DNA from: Marinoscillum luteum | GTDB lineage: Bacteria; Bacteroidota; Bacteroidia; Cytophagales; Cyclobacteriaceae | Direction of reading: 5' to 3' | Length of the DNA: 64,000 nucleotides | NCBI RefSeq assembly: GCF_044005705.1 | Contig: NZ_JBIPKE010000015.1 | Coordinates: 124,001 to 188,000 of the forward strand | Part shown: positions 45,752 to 54,287 of the stretch, in pieces | Layout: each line of letters begins with the position of its first letter | Position numbering within the stretch: the first letter of the stretch is position 1 | Translations under genes and position numbers: made by a program | Notes under the pieces: generated by a model | Database searches by the model: none | Told to the model about the DNA's origin: nothing | The model's input: only the letters and a program-made list of their open reading frames with translations

Positions 45752-46798
45752 ATGATTTTAGCCCGTCAATCAAATTGCTATATCTCTTACCATGATGTTG
45801 ACTATGAAGCTTTACTTGATGGTCAATATGGAGTGGAGGAGAAAAATTGGCTCTCTGAAAAGGCCAAGTTGCTAAACGTGCTGAGTTCTGGTCTGGTCTT
45901 TAAAATTAGTGAATTGCAGTTGCCATTAGAAAGATCAAGGGCATTAGCCATCCAAACTGCCAGGGGTCTCAGTGATTCCTTGAAGGCCCTAGGCGCTCCT
46001 TCCGATATGTACGTAGAAGTGGACCATCTCCAGAAGACACATGTTGTCGATGGGCACAGCACACGCACCCTGATTCCACATCATGATGGAGGGCATGCCA
46101 GTTATTTAACTCCAAGTGTGCTTGATGTCCCTTCGTGGTCTCCTAAATGGCGTGTTTTTTCGGATAAAGGAGTCACATCCGATTCACACAAACTATATCA
46201 GGGTTTCTTCCTGCACCATGCTGGAGAGGGTGAAAGCCTTACTTCCTATTACGATTTACTCAAGGTCATAAGAGCATCCTACTTGTATCAACATCAAACC
46301 TCAGAAGTATCGATTCAGGAATTGCAGAATTGGCTAGGAGGTCATTTAATACGAGCTTTTGAGTTGCGAAGGAATTGGCACTTCAATTACATCAATCTGG
46401 GCACGGTGTTTGGATCACCAAAACCCGAACACCTGGCTACTGATATTCACTATATGGAAGCTCCTTTAAAAGCCGAGCAAAAAAGTTATTTTCCAGAAAT
46501 CGCCACTTCAAAGGCTAAAGAATGTGACTCTGAAACTGAGTATGTTATGAATGAAATTTGTTCGATCACACTCGGTTTGGACTGGCAAGAATTCAGAAAG
46601 GAATATGAGAGTGCTCTTCAGAACACCACATTTGATTTTGTGATAGGGCACAACTTAAATTTGTTGCATGGAGGTCTAAACTCCGGATCAAAAAGGTTGC
46701 TCGAACCAATCTGCTTGGTAATGAAACACCCACTGACCCTCTCTTATGAGGAATGGTTGTCTAAAGCATGGAGAAAGCATCAACTACTATGGGGATAA
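45752..46798 (+). CDS. Fe(II)/2-oxoglutarate-dependent oxygenase-like protein
   Basis: The 348-residue protein carries a likely metal triad, H-x-D at His110-Asp112 (IPHHDGGHASYL) and distal His306 (NLLHGGLNSG), with Arg315 nine residues later as the usual 2-oxoglutarate-binding Arg. The arrangement resembles clavaminate-synthase/TauD-type oxygenases such as arginine hydroxylases. It has not been checked by a profile search. It begins 7 nt after the kinase gene. Confidence 0.7.
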   Translation: MILARQSNCYISYHDVDYEALLDGQYGVEEKNWLSEKAKLLNVLSSGLVFKISELQLPLERSRALAIQTARGLSDSLKALGAPSDMYVEVDHLQKTHVVDGHSTRTLIPHHDGGHASYLTPSVLDVPSWSPKWRVFSDKGVTSDSHKLYQGFFLHHAGEGESLTSYYDLLKVIRASYLYQHQTSEVSIQELQNWLGGHLIRAFELRRNWHFNYINLGTVFGSPKPEHLATDIHYMEAPLKAEQKSYFPEIATSKAKECDSETEYVMNEICSITLGLDWQEFRKEYESALQNTTFDFVIGHNLNLLHGGLNSGSKRLLEPICLVMKHPLTLSYEEWLSKAWRKHQLLWG

Positions 46799-47505
46799 AG
46801 ATCCAACAAACTCGCCAGCAAAGTATTTTGAATCTTAGAGAGCTCGGAGGCATGACTACCTTAGAGGGTAAACGAATCAGGCACCAGAGAATCTATAGGT
46901 CAGGGAATCCACACAGATCGAGAACTATGAAGGATCCGTTTGAGCTACTAGAAATACAGCTGGTTATTGACCTTAGATCAATAGAGGAAAGGCAATTAGC
47001 CAAGTTCGTCCAGCAGGGTTCTCATAAATACCTCCATATAGCCCTTGACTTTGAATCCATGAGTCTAAACAGAAAGCTAACATCGCTGCTCAGTGGTGGC
47101 GTGCAGAGCGTTTACGATACTGAAACAATACTGAATTATATGAAGCTTGCTACTGGTAGCTTCGATTGGCTAAGTCTTATCTTCAAGCAACTAAGCAATC
47201 CTCAGAGTTATCCATTGCTCATTCATTGTGAACATGGAAAGGACAGAACCGGGTTTGTCATAGCATTACTCTTGAAACTATTGAATGTGTCAGACGAAAA
47301 TATTGTCGAAGAGTACCTTCGCTCTAAACTCCCGCAGACGATTTACTCAAGAGTGTTCAGACATGACAGACATAAAAGTAAATACCTCTCGTTAGCTATG
47401 AGTCAAATTGAGAGAGAATATCGGAGTTGGCCTGCCTTTTTTGAGTTCGGATTGTCTTTGCAAAAGGACGAACAAGAGCAAATCAAATCACTTATATTGG
47501 AATAA
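46789..47505 (+). CDS. Tyrosine-phosphatase-like protein
   Basis: The 238-residue product (start chosen at 46789, MGIKIQQ, with an earlier in-frame Met at 46768) has a CX5R signature HCEHGKDRTG with Cys147 and Arg153, followed by VIALLLKLL. An N-terminal NLRELGG-YRSG pattern is typical of Y_phosphatase3/DSP-like proteins. It overlaps the oxygenase gene end by 10 nt. In the operon it could remove a phosphate added by the APH-like kinase (inference). Confidence 0.8.
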   Translation: MGIKIQQTRQQSILNLRELGGMTTLEGKRIRHQRIYRSGNPHRSRTMKDPFELLEIQLVIDLRSIEERQLAKFVQQGSHKYLHIALDFESMSLNRKLTSLLSGGVQSVYDTETILNYMKLATGSFDWLSLIFKQLSNPQSYPLLIHCEHGKDRTGFVIALLLKLLNVSDENIVEEYLRSKLPQTIYSRVFRHDRHKSKYLSLAMSQIEREYRSWPAFFEFGLSLQKDEQEQIKSLILE

Positions 47506-47523
47506 TCAACTACACAATGGAAA

Positions 47524-48021
47524 ATGCTTAGATACGCCTATCATCATGCTGAAGAGTTGCAACGAGCTTTTACGCAGTACACCAAGGAAGATGAGATATT
47601 TATGTTCTTCTTCCCTTATCGATTTTTTCAATTGAGAATTGAACCTGACACATCTAAAAAACTCCAGTTTGTTAGTGTTGATCAGAGTGGTCAGGTGGTC
47701 GGAATGTTTATTATGAGAGTAGACTGGCATGCTCATCATGTTTATGATTTTGCATTCATCAATTTTCAGGCGCAAAAAGCAACGTTTTCTTTGGATTTGG
47801 CAAGATTGATAAAAAAGCTCTTTGAAGAATTTAAGTTTCGGAAGATCAAATATAAGGTGATCGTAGGGCATGATATTGAAGCCACTCATGATCGGTTGGC
47901 CATGAAGTATGGGAAAATAGTAGGGACTTTCAGGGAGGACATAAGACTAACCAATGGGCAATTGTATGATGTAAAGCATTATGAATTGTCCATTGATGAT
48001 TATAGAAATTACCACAAATAA
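47524..48021 (+). CDS. GNAT-like acetyltransferase
   Basis: The 165-residue protein has the GNAT end pattern YGKIVGTFREDIRLTNGQLYDVKHYELS, where a neighbouring-group acyl transferase would contact the substrate, and an N-terminal beta-strand part. It follows the phosphatase gene by 18 nt, the last plus-strand gene of the island operon. Confidence 0.75.
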   Translation: MLRYAYHHAEELQRAFTQYTKEDEIFMFFFPYRFFQLRIEPDTSKKLQFVSVDQSGQVVGMFIMRVDWHAHHVYDFAFINFQAQKATFSLDLARLIKKLFEEFKFRKIKYKVIVGHDIEATHDRLAMKYGKIVGTFREDIRLTNGQLYDVKHYELSIDDYRNYHK

Positions 48022-48043
48022 CTAACACCGAAAATTAGTATTA

Positions 48044-48952
48044 CTATTTGTTCGTGTCGTTTTCGGTTACTTCACCATTTAAAATAATAGGCAAACTCTC
48101 ATCCGTACCCATTATCACAAGTTTCGTATTGGGCGATTCACCAAGGGCTCGAGTCACTTCCAAACCACGCCACTTAAGAATGGATATCCTTGAAATACTC
48201 TGAAAGGAATCAATACCAACTGCTTCTATCCGCTTTCGTTCTGCTTCCCTTCTTTCGGTCTCTAGAATGTAAGTGTAGGTTAGCAACTCTTGTTCGGCTA
48301 CTATCTTATCCTCTATCCCTTCTGCCACTTTTTTAGGCAAAGAAATGTTTTTTATGAATATATCCTGAAATAGAATGTATGTTTTATCCCTTCCCTCCTC
48401 CCTCAAAAGAGTGTCTAAAATCACTTGATTGTTAATATCTGTCAATACTGAGTCAGATATCATTTGCTGTATGACTCTACGGTCTGTGTCATAGAGCTGT
48501 TCCAAATCATAGGAACTGATAATGTTTCTGGAGTCAGCTTCAACCTCCGGGGTAACCACTTTCTTGGCATAATCCGGGCCTATGAATTTGTGAAGAATGC
48601 CTAATGTATGTACGTTGGGACTGTACCTGAATGACACTTCAGCTTCTACCGTTAACCCATCTTTGGTTAACACAGTCAATAACCTGGATTCCTCTTGAAG
48701 CCGAACATCGTAAATGTATACCTTATTCCATGGTGGAATTACATGTATCCCCTCTCCAAAATAATAATCTGTCACTGTACCCCCATTGAAGAGCCTATAA
48801 TAGACGCCTGCCTGACCGGATTGAATGATAATGAAAATCCTGGACGCAAAGAACAGGATCATCAGTACAATAAACATGACACAGACGGTTATTTCCAATG
48901 CATTGCTGGTTAACCATTCCTTTGTTTTTCTGAAATACCTATTGATTATCAT
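48044..48952 (-). CDS. SPFH/band-7 membrane protein
   Basis: The 302-residue protein has one hydrophobic helix at about 18-42. The SPFH core follows with GQAGVYYRLFNGG, LTKDGLTVEAEVSFRYSP and a charged coiled coil near 205-250. It starts 5 nt after the exporter gene's stop on the same strand, so it is the second gene of that pair. Band-7 proteins organise membrane microdomains, and here it could scaffold the exporter (inference). Confidence 0.88.
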   Translation of the reverse strand: MIINRYFRKTKEWLTSNALEITVCVMFIVLMILFFASRIFIIIQSGQAGVYYRLFNGGTVTDYYFGEGIHVIPPWNKVYIYDVRLQEESRLLTVLTKDGLTVEAEVSFRYSPNVHTLGILHKFIGPDYAKKVVTPEVEADSRNIISSYDLEQLYDTDRRVIQQMISDSVLTDINNQVILDTLLREEGRDKTYILFQDIFIKNISLPKKVAEGIEDKIVAEQELLTYTYILETERREAERKRIEAVGIDSFQSISRISILKWRGLEVTRALGESPNTKLVIMGTDESLPIILNGEVTENDTNK

Positions 48953-48957
48953 AGTCC

Positions 48958-50571
48958 TCAGTCGTTTGATATTAGTTGCCCATCCTGGAGTTTATATTGC
49001 CGATCCGCTAAGTGAAAATAATTCTCATCATGAGTGACCACAATTAGGGTCTTTCCAAGTGCTTTAAGCTCGAAAAGGAGTTCTTCATAAAAAAACTTCT
49101 TGAAAATCGGATCCTGATCTGCAGCCACCTCATCAAACACATAGGCTTGCTTATCTTCCAACAATGCAGTAATTAAAGCCAACCTCTTACGCTGTCCTGT
49201 AGACAGCTTAATTTCGGAGAATGTGTTGCTTTTAAATTTGGTCTTGTGGTCAATTTTGAGCTTTGATAGCAAAATTTCAACCTTTTGCTCATCTATCAGC
49301 CCTAGGCCAAATAGCCGTTCGAAAAGATGAAAATCCGCAAAAATAACAGAAAACATCTCGCGGTAATGCTGATAATTATCCGGAGATATGGGGACGCCAT
49401 CTTTGGTTATGATGCCGCTATCGGGATAATAAAGGCCACTTATCAACTTGAGTAAGGTTGATTTTCCCGAACCATTACCGCCCACTATAAAGGTGATATT
49501 TCCTTTGGGAATGGTCACACTGAAGGGGCCAACCTTGAAGCCATTGGACTCACTGCTGGGATATTCAAAATAAAGGTTCCCCAAAGCAATTTCATGCTGC
49601 AAATCCAAGGGGTTGTCCTTACCCACATGGTACTGATCGGTATTGCTTTTTGCGCTTCTAATACTTCGTTCCAAGTTCTCTATGTTTTCTGCCGATTGAC
49701 TGGCTTCCAATATTGAGGGGATTGATCCTATGACTAGAGTAACTGGACCTATCAAAAACAGAATGGCTGCGGAAATCTTCACAATGTTTGGGTCTGAATA
49801 TTCCTGAAGTTGCGGAATGACAAAAACCACCCCAATAAGTACAAGAAAGAATAAGCTTTCGGTAGCAAGCTGACTGGTTATATTGATGAACCGTGCTTTC
49901 ACTCTGAACGTATTCACTTCACTGGCAGCCATACGATAGTGAATGTTGGCGTCATCACTTTTTTGGCGATTGATCTTGAGTTCTTTGAAACCATGCAGCA
50001 TATCGGACAATGCCTGATAAAAAGCCGTATCCTTTCTGGCCACTTCTTTGAAAACAGTGGCGGCACTTTTATTATTATAGAAAAAAAACACCCCCCCTAT
50101 TACAATACCGAGCAAGAGTATGACAAGAGCAGGTAGAGATATGGTACCTATGTAGATAAATGAAAACAACACCAACACCATAGCTTGAAGCGCTTTGATT
50201 AAATCAAGGGATGCCTCTGCAATACGCTGGGTGTCATCACTCATCCTGGCGTATATTTCCGAATTCCCCAAAGCCTCTACGGCAGATAGTTCAGCAAATC
50301 TTAGCTCATCGATGATCTTAATTCGAATGTCTTCAATAACATTCTGAATTTTTTTGGTTCCTTGACGTAAAATGTATCGTTGAGCGAGGAGAAAAAGCAT
50401 AACAGCAAGGATACTGGCTAGAAAAATGAATGACCGATCCCCATCGATTTTCTCACTGGCTTTGTTGATTAGGACTAAGAGCATGGCATTGCAAACTCCG
50501 GACACCAAAATCATTAAGATCAGGCGCTTGGACTTCATGGCCTCATTTTGGAGCAGTTCGAGTAACTTCAA
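48958..50571 (-). CDS. Cyclic-peptide-type ABC exporter (SyrD/PvdE-like)
   Basis: The 537-residue protein fuses a six-helix membrane domain to an ATPase. It has Walker A GGNGSGKST (364-372) and an LSTGQRKRLAL signature with FDEVAADQD (Walker B) near 460. The DPIFKKFFYEELL segment is typical of the SyrD/PvdE group that exports cyclic peptides and siderophores. It is convergent with the biosynthetic operon. It is the natural candidate exporter for the product of that operon. Confidence 0.9.
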   Translation of the reverse strand: MKLLELLQNEAMKSKRLILMILVSGVCNAMLLVLINKASEKIDGDRSFIFLASILAVMLFLLAQRYILRQGTKKIQNVIEDIRIKIIDELRFAELSAVEALGNSEIYARMSDDTQRIAEASLDLIKALQAMVLVLFSFIYIGTISLPALVILLLGIVIGGVFFFYNNKSAATVFKEVARKDTAFYQALSDMLHGFKELKINRQKSDDANIHYRMAASEVNTFRVKARFINITSQLATESLFFLVLIGVVFVIPQLQEYSDPNIVKISAAILFLIGPVTLVIGSIPSILEASQSAENIENLERSIRSAKSNTDQYHVGKDNPLDLQHEIALGNLYFEYPSSESNGFKVGPFSVTIPKGNITFIVGGNGSGKSTLLKLISGLYYPDSGIITKDGVPISPDNYQHYREMFSVIFADFHLFERLFGLGLIDEQKVEILLSKLKIDHKTKFKSNTFSEIKLSTGQRKRLALITALLEDKQAYVFDEVAADQDPIFKKFFYEELLFELKALGKTLIVVTHDENYFHLADRQYKLQDGQLISND

Positions 50572-50642
50572 AGCTTTTTAGTAATTCATAGATGTGTAGG
50601 AACCGACCCCTAAATAAATGGATGTGAAGTGAATTTCAAGGA

Positions 50643-50822
50643 CTAGGTACTGCTCGTCTTTCGGGTCAGAATAATCCCTAAAATCCCTACCAAAAGCGGT
50701 GTGAAAATCAGGCACAAAAAAAACATCAGATAAAACCCTCCTTTACGTTCTCTTAATAGCCCCGCAACCAAAAAGGAAAAAAACAAATAGATCAGCGGAA
50801 ATATGACTGCTACTGCGCTCAT
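50643..50822 (-). CDS. 59-residue two-TM membrane protein
   Basis: A complete frame from ATG (50822-50820) to TAG (50645-50643) encodes MSAVAVIFPLIYLFF, then a short basic loop REERKGG-like (RERKGG) and a second hydrophobic stretch FFLCLIFTPLLVGILGI, ending in a charged tail. Codons are in a sensible pattern. It is too short for simple ORF cut-offs. It lies between the exporter and the DUF697 gene on the same strand. Confidence 0.65.
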   Translation of the reverse strand: MSAVAVIFPLIYLFFSFLVAGLLRERKGGFYLMFFLCLIFTPLLVGILGIILTRKTSST

Positions 50823-50832
50823 ATGATACGCT

Positions 50833-51375
50833 TTAGTTCAAAACGGAGCCAGTTGAGTCAGTCTCTTTCTTCACTAAATTCACATACGCAGATTTCACAT
50901 CCTGCGCACGGAAATTGAGTAAGTCACCGCCAGAGGAGAAATGTGAATCGAATATTTTACCGACAGCATATGTGGATGCTCCATAGTAAGCCACTGCAGT
51001 AAGTCCGCCAAAGATAGTCCCTATCAATGGGATTGCTTTGAAGGCACTGGTGCCAACAGATGCAAAGGAGTTGGCCGGAATTGTAGTGATAAGTGACGAA
51101 ATGGCTACTCTTAGGGCCTCGTCTTTTAGATTCTTCCCGTAAGTTCTTGCGATTTCATGAACCATTTTCACTTGGATACCAACTAAGGCTGCCAGATCCA
51201 GAACTGGCACAGGAATCAACCCTGCAACTGAGGCAACTGCAGCATATTTGTTGGTAATGGAGACAATTTGTTTATCATCAATGGATATTGGAGTACCTGA
51301 GCCTGTCCTCTCTTCAGTCTTTGACTTGGAGATCTTTTCGGTGATATTGTCCTGGTTTGTGGGATTTGACGGCAT
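50833..51375 (-). CDS. DUF697-family membrane-associated protein
   Basis: The 180-residue protein carries the DUF697 segment SVAGLIPVPVLDLAALVGIQVKMVHEIARTYG and two further hydrophobic helices with AIPLIGTIFGGLTAVAYYG. The family accompanies GTPases such as YcjX/Era-like ones, and no GTPase is adjacent here. It starts 10 nt upstream of the 59-aa protein gene in the direction of transcription. Confidence 0.8.
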   Translation of the reverse strand: MPSNPTNQDNITEKISKSKTEERTGSGTPISIDDKQIVSITNKYAAVASVAGLIPVPVLDLAALVGIQVKMVHEIARTYGKNLKDEALRVAISSLITTIPANSFASVGTSAFKAIPLIGTIFGGLTAVAYYGASTYAVGKIFDSHFSSGGDLLNFRAQDVKSAYVNLVKKETDSTGSVLN

Positions 51376-51486
51376 CTTCTTAAATGTTTGATTTACTTAA
51401 AGATAATAATATATACGTTATAAGCGAAACAGTAAATCAACTTTATTATAAACATAACGAGAAACGGCACCAATTCATGCTTGTCC

Positions 51487-51900
51487 CTACCTAAGCTCGG
51501 TTACTGCCTCTTTTTCTTTTTTATCAATATGGCTAAGCAGTTCCTCTGTAAAAAGCCTTATCTCAAAAATAAACCAATTTCTCCTGAGCGTCAGTTGTGA
51601 AAACTTAAGCGCCATCCAACTTAGAATCGAAATGGTCAAAAACCCTATGCGTGCTACCAGCATGAGGATTCGGAGGCTGTCCGTTTCCCGTAATTGATTT
51701 CCAGTGATCTCGTCATGAATCATTCCCCAGAAGAGGGTACTGAATGTACTGAGGAAAAACACCAATGAAGATATGGCTAGCAGCCACAAAAGCACCTTCA
51801 GGACCCAAAGGATTGGTGTATATATAAAGACGCTTGGGGAGTGCTCCCATAGTAGATCATAAGCGACTTTAAAATCAGTATACTTTTCTTTTCTCTTCAT
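51487..51900 (-). CDS. Two-TM hypothetical membrane protein
   Basis: The 137-residue protein shows two hydrophobic helices (about 23-55 and 80-105) and charged ends. It lies at the right end of the island and is transcribed leftward. No named family is recognised. Confidence 0.7.
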   Translation of the reverse strand: MKRKEKYTDFKVAYDLLWEHSPSVFIYTPILWVLKVLLWLLAISSLVFFLSTFSTLFWGMIHDEITGNQLRETDSLRILMLVARIGFLTISILSWMALKFSQLTLRRNWFIFEIRLFTEELLSHIDKKEKEAVTELR

Positions 51901-52146
51901 TTTGCGGCATGGTTGGTGAGCAAATTACTATTGAAGATAATGAAGTTTCTTTTGATTTGTACCAAATGGTTTTGATCAAAAGGTTAAGGGTCTTAACCAA
52001 ATGCAAATAAGCTAACCTGAAAGCAATGCCATGGTGTGCCTTATGCCGGTATGCAGGGCTCCTAATTGAATAGTGACTTTGATAACCTCCTTAATATTAG
52101 GATCCTCCTTCCCCATCATTCGACACGGCAGTTTTGAAACAGACTG
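51901..52146. other. Island right border spacer with palindromes
   Basis: This stretch holds a perfect 12-bp palindrome TTTTGATCAAAA (51970-51981) and an inverted repeat GGTTAAG-ggt-CTTAACC (51982-51998), immediately upstream of the minus-strand 137-aa gene. They could be operator sites. No gene was seen. Confidence 0.5.
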
Positions 52147-52243
52147 CAAATTTTGGCAAAAATCCGCCAGCTACGACCTGCACTCAGACAAAACAGACCT
52201 GGACCTGTATAATGGAGAAAAGGCTGGAATTTATGAGGATTGA
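52147..52243. repeat. 97-bp direct repeat, right copy (remnant of GH25 gene end)
   Basis: This matches 42221-42317 at 96 of 97 bases, including the stop codon. Upstream sequence differs, so no gene is encoded here. It marks the right edge of the putative island. Bases 52244-52500 to the next gene hold nothing recognised. Confidence 0.9.
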
Positions 52244-52500
52244 GTACAAGCAGAAACCAGTTGGCACCCTGTAGCTCAACACAAATGAACTAATTGTCAG
52301 ATAGAATCTCGTATAAAAGGAATAAGCCAATAAAGATCACCTTCGGACTTGATGTCCGTCAGCTATTCTGATCTGTAAAAAATTCAATTTTGGTATATCC
52401 AAATGAATCAAGTCATGGAGGTACCTCCTGGCATCGGGCTACGCACTGCGGCAATTGTTGCGTACAGTGCCCTCCCGGTTCACTTTGGTTTGACACCCTG

Positions 52501-53892
52501 ATGATGGATATACGCGTAAAGTTTCTTGGAGGAGCGGGCTCAGTTACCGGCTCCAAATTCCTACTGACAGTAGATGACTACAACCTCCTGATTGACTGTG
52601 GGTTATTTCAGGGCTTGAAAGAATTAAGACTAAGAAACTGGGATAACCTCCCTGTGGACCCGGCAGTGATTGATGCAGTGGTATTGACCCATGCCCATAT
52701 AGACCACTCTGGCTACCTGCCTTTGTTGTTTAAGAATGGTTTCAATGGAGAGATTCACTGCACGGAGCCCACCCTGGACCTTGCGGAGATCTTACTCATG
52801 GATAGCGCCAAACTACAGCAGGAAGAGGCGGAGTTTGCCAACCGCAAAGGGTACTCCAAACACGATCCGGCCATGGCACTTTACAAGGTGCAGGATGCCA
52901 TAGATGTATTAAGCGCATTTAAGGCACACCCATTTGAAAAGACTTTCCGCATCCACGATCATATTGAAGTTCGGTTTTTTCATGCCGGACACATACTGGG
53001 TGCCGCTAGTATTGAACTGAAAATTTATACTAGTCAGGGCATCAAATCAATGGTTTTCTCAGGGGACCTGGGTCCTATGCACAGCCCCTTGCATGTAGCG
53101 CCTGCAGACCCTCCTGCCGCGGATGTGCTTTTTGTGGAGTCCACCTATGGCGGACGCAACCATCGACATCAGAACCTGGAAGAAGAGCTCAGACAATTGA
53201 TCACCGAGAGTGACGAAAAAGGTGGGTGTATCTTAATCCCGGCCTTCTCTGTAGGCCGAACCCAGCTGATCCTCTATTACCTCTGGAAAATCTTCCAGAA
53301 CATGAAATCCAGGCCCGTTTATGTAGACAGCCCTATGGCCATCAGCGTAACCCGCCTTTATAAGCAGTACAGTGCCTACCACAGACTGGAGGGTGACAGT
53401 GAATTTGGGCATCGCATTTTCGATGCGCCGTTTATCCACTATGTGAGAGAGCAAGGCAAGTCAAAGGTACTCAATACCATCCGGGACAAAGCAATCATTA
53501 TCTCTGCCAGTGGCATGGCTACCGGGGGTCGGATTTTGCATCACCTCTACCACAGGCTCCCCAACGAACGGGATACTATCCTGTTTTCCGGTTTTTTGCC
53601 GGAAGGCACCAGAGGCAGAGACATTGCCAATGGCGAACCCATGGTGCGGATCTTTGGAGAGCAGGTAGCCGTAAAGGCTAAAGTACATGTGCTGGATGGA
53701 CTATCAGCGCATGCCGATCAGGACGAGTTGGTGGAGTGGATCAGTCACATCAAGGAAGCTCCCAAGAAAACATTTATCATTCACGGGGAGAAAGAACAGG
53801 CTGAAGTTTTCAAAACCCGGCTACAGGGCCGTGGCTGGAATGTAATTATTCCGGCCTATTTGGAAACCTTTACCCTATTCGATCATGTTTAA
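52501..53892 (+). CDS. MBL-fold beta-CASP RNA-processing nuclease-like protein
   Basis: I start at 52501 (MMDIRVKFLGG), giving 463 residues, because an earlier in-frame ATG at 52390 adds a Cys-rich, unlikely peptide. It has HAHIDH at 64-69, a beta-CASP part (ISASGMATGGRILHHLYHRLP) and a C-terminal LDGLSAHADQDELVEWI. This is the MBL-fold nuclease layout of the CPSF/RNase J-like group, and related proteins cleave RNA. It precedes a thioredoxin gene by 19 nt. Confidence 0.9.
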   Translation: MMDIRVKFLGGAGSVTGSKFLLTVDDYNLLIDCGLFQGLKELRLRNWDNLPVDPAVIDAVVLTHAHIDHSGYLPLLFKNGFNGEIHCTEPTLDLAEILLMDSAKLQQEEAEFANRKGYSKHDPAMALYKVQDAIDVLSAFKAHPFEKTFRIHDHIEVRFFHAGHILGAASIELKIYTSQGIKSMVFSGDLGPMHSPLHVAPADPPAADVLFVESTYGGRNHRHQNLEEELRQLITESDEKGGCILIPAFSVGRTQLILYYLWKIFQNMKSRPVYVDSPMAISVTRLYKQYSAYHRLEGDSEFGHRIFDAPFIHYVREQGKSKVLNTIRDKAIIISASGMATGGRILHHLYHRLPNERDTILFSGFLPEGTRGRDIANGEPMVRIFGEQVAVKAKVHVLDGLSAHADQDELVEWISHIKEAPKKTFIIHGEKEQAEVFKTRLQGRGWNVIIPAYLETFTLFDHV

Positions 53893-53911
53893 CCCTTTGA
53901 AATAAGCCCTT

Positions 53912-54208
53912 ATGTCAAAGTTTAACGAACTTATCAATGGTGACCAGCCAGTGCTGGTGGATTTTCATGCTACCTGGTGTGCTCCCTGCCATACCATGGC
54001 CCCTATTCTGGAAGCACTGAAAACCGAGATCGGGAGCAAAGCGCGCATTATTAAAGTAGACATAGATAAGAATCAGGCGGCTGCCCGACAATACAACGTG
54101 CGCGGCGTGCCCACTTTCATTTTGTTTAAGAACGGTAAGCAGCTTTGGAGGCAATCCGGGGCCATCCCCAAACAAATGCTGGAGCAGGCCATCAATCAGG
54201 CTTTATGA
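53912..54208 (+). CDS. Thioredoxin
   Basis: The 98-residue protein has the active site WCAPC (Cys23, Cys26) and the cis-Pro motif RGVPTFILFKNG. It is of normal thioredoxin length and cytoplasmic, since it has no signal. It lies directly after the beta-CASP gene, probably co-transcribed. Confidence 0.95.
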   Translation: MSKFNELINGDQPVLVDFHATWCAPCHTMAPILEALKTEIGSKARIIKVDIDKNQAAARQYNVRGVPTFILFKNGKQLWRQSGAIPKQMLEQAINQAL

Positions 54209-54287
54209 ATCCTTAACCTCCTCTCCGGTGGCTTTCCTACCACTGCCCAGTACCGAGTAGTAGTCTATAAATTCCATCTTAGGTCAA

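Larger units (their letters stand above)
42318..52243. mobile_element. Putative genomic island bounded by 97-bp direct repeats
   Basis: The block between the direct repeats carries the biosynthetic operon, an exporter and hypothetical genes. It is visibly more AT-rich than the flanks and interrupts nothing that looks essential. No integrase, transposase or tRNA is seen inside or at the borders, so the insertion mechanism is unknown. The right copy of the repeat is a remnant with no open frame upstream. The right border may include some ancestral DNA. Confidence 0.6.

Noticed and set aside
42318..52146. Integrase or transposase within the island
   Set aside because: I looked for tyrosine- or serine-recombinase and transposase motifs in the island genes and found none, so the island is called only by its direct repeats and composition.
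52390..52500. Upstream in-frame extension of the beta-CASP gene
   Set aside because: The added 37 residues are Cys/Ser/Gly-rich and unlike any MBL-fold start. The Met at 52501 is followed directly by a normal first strand.
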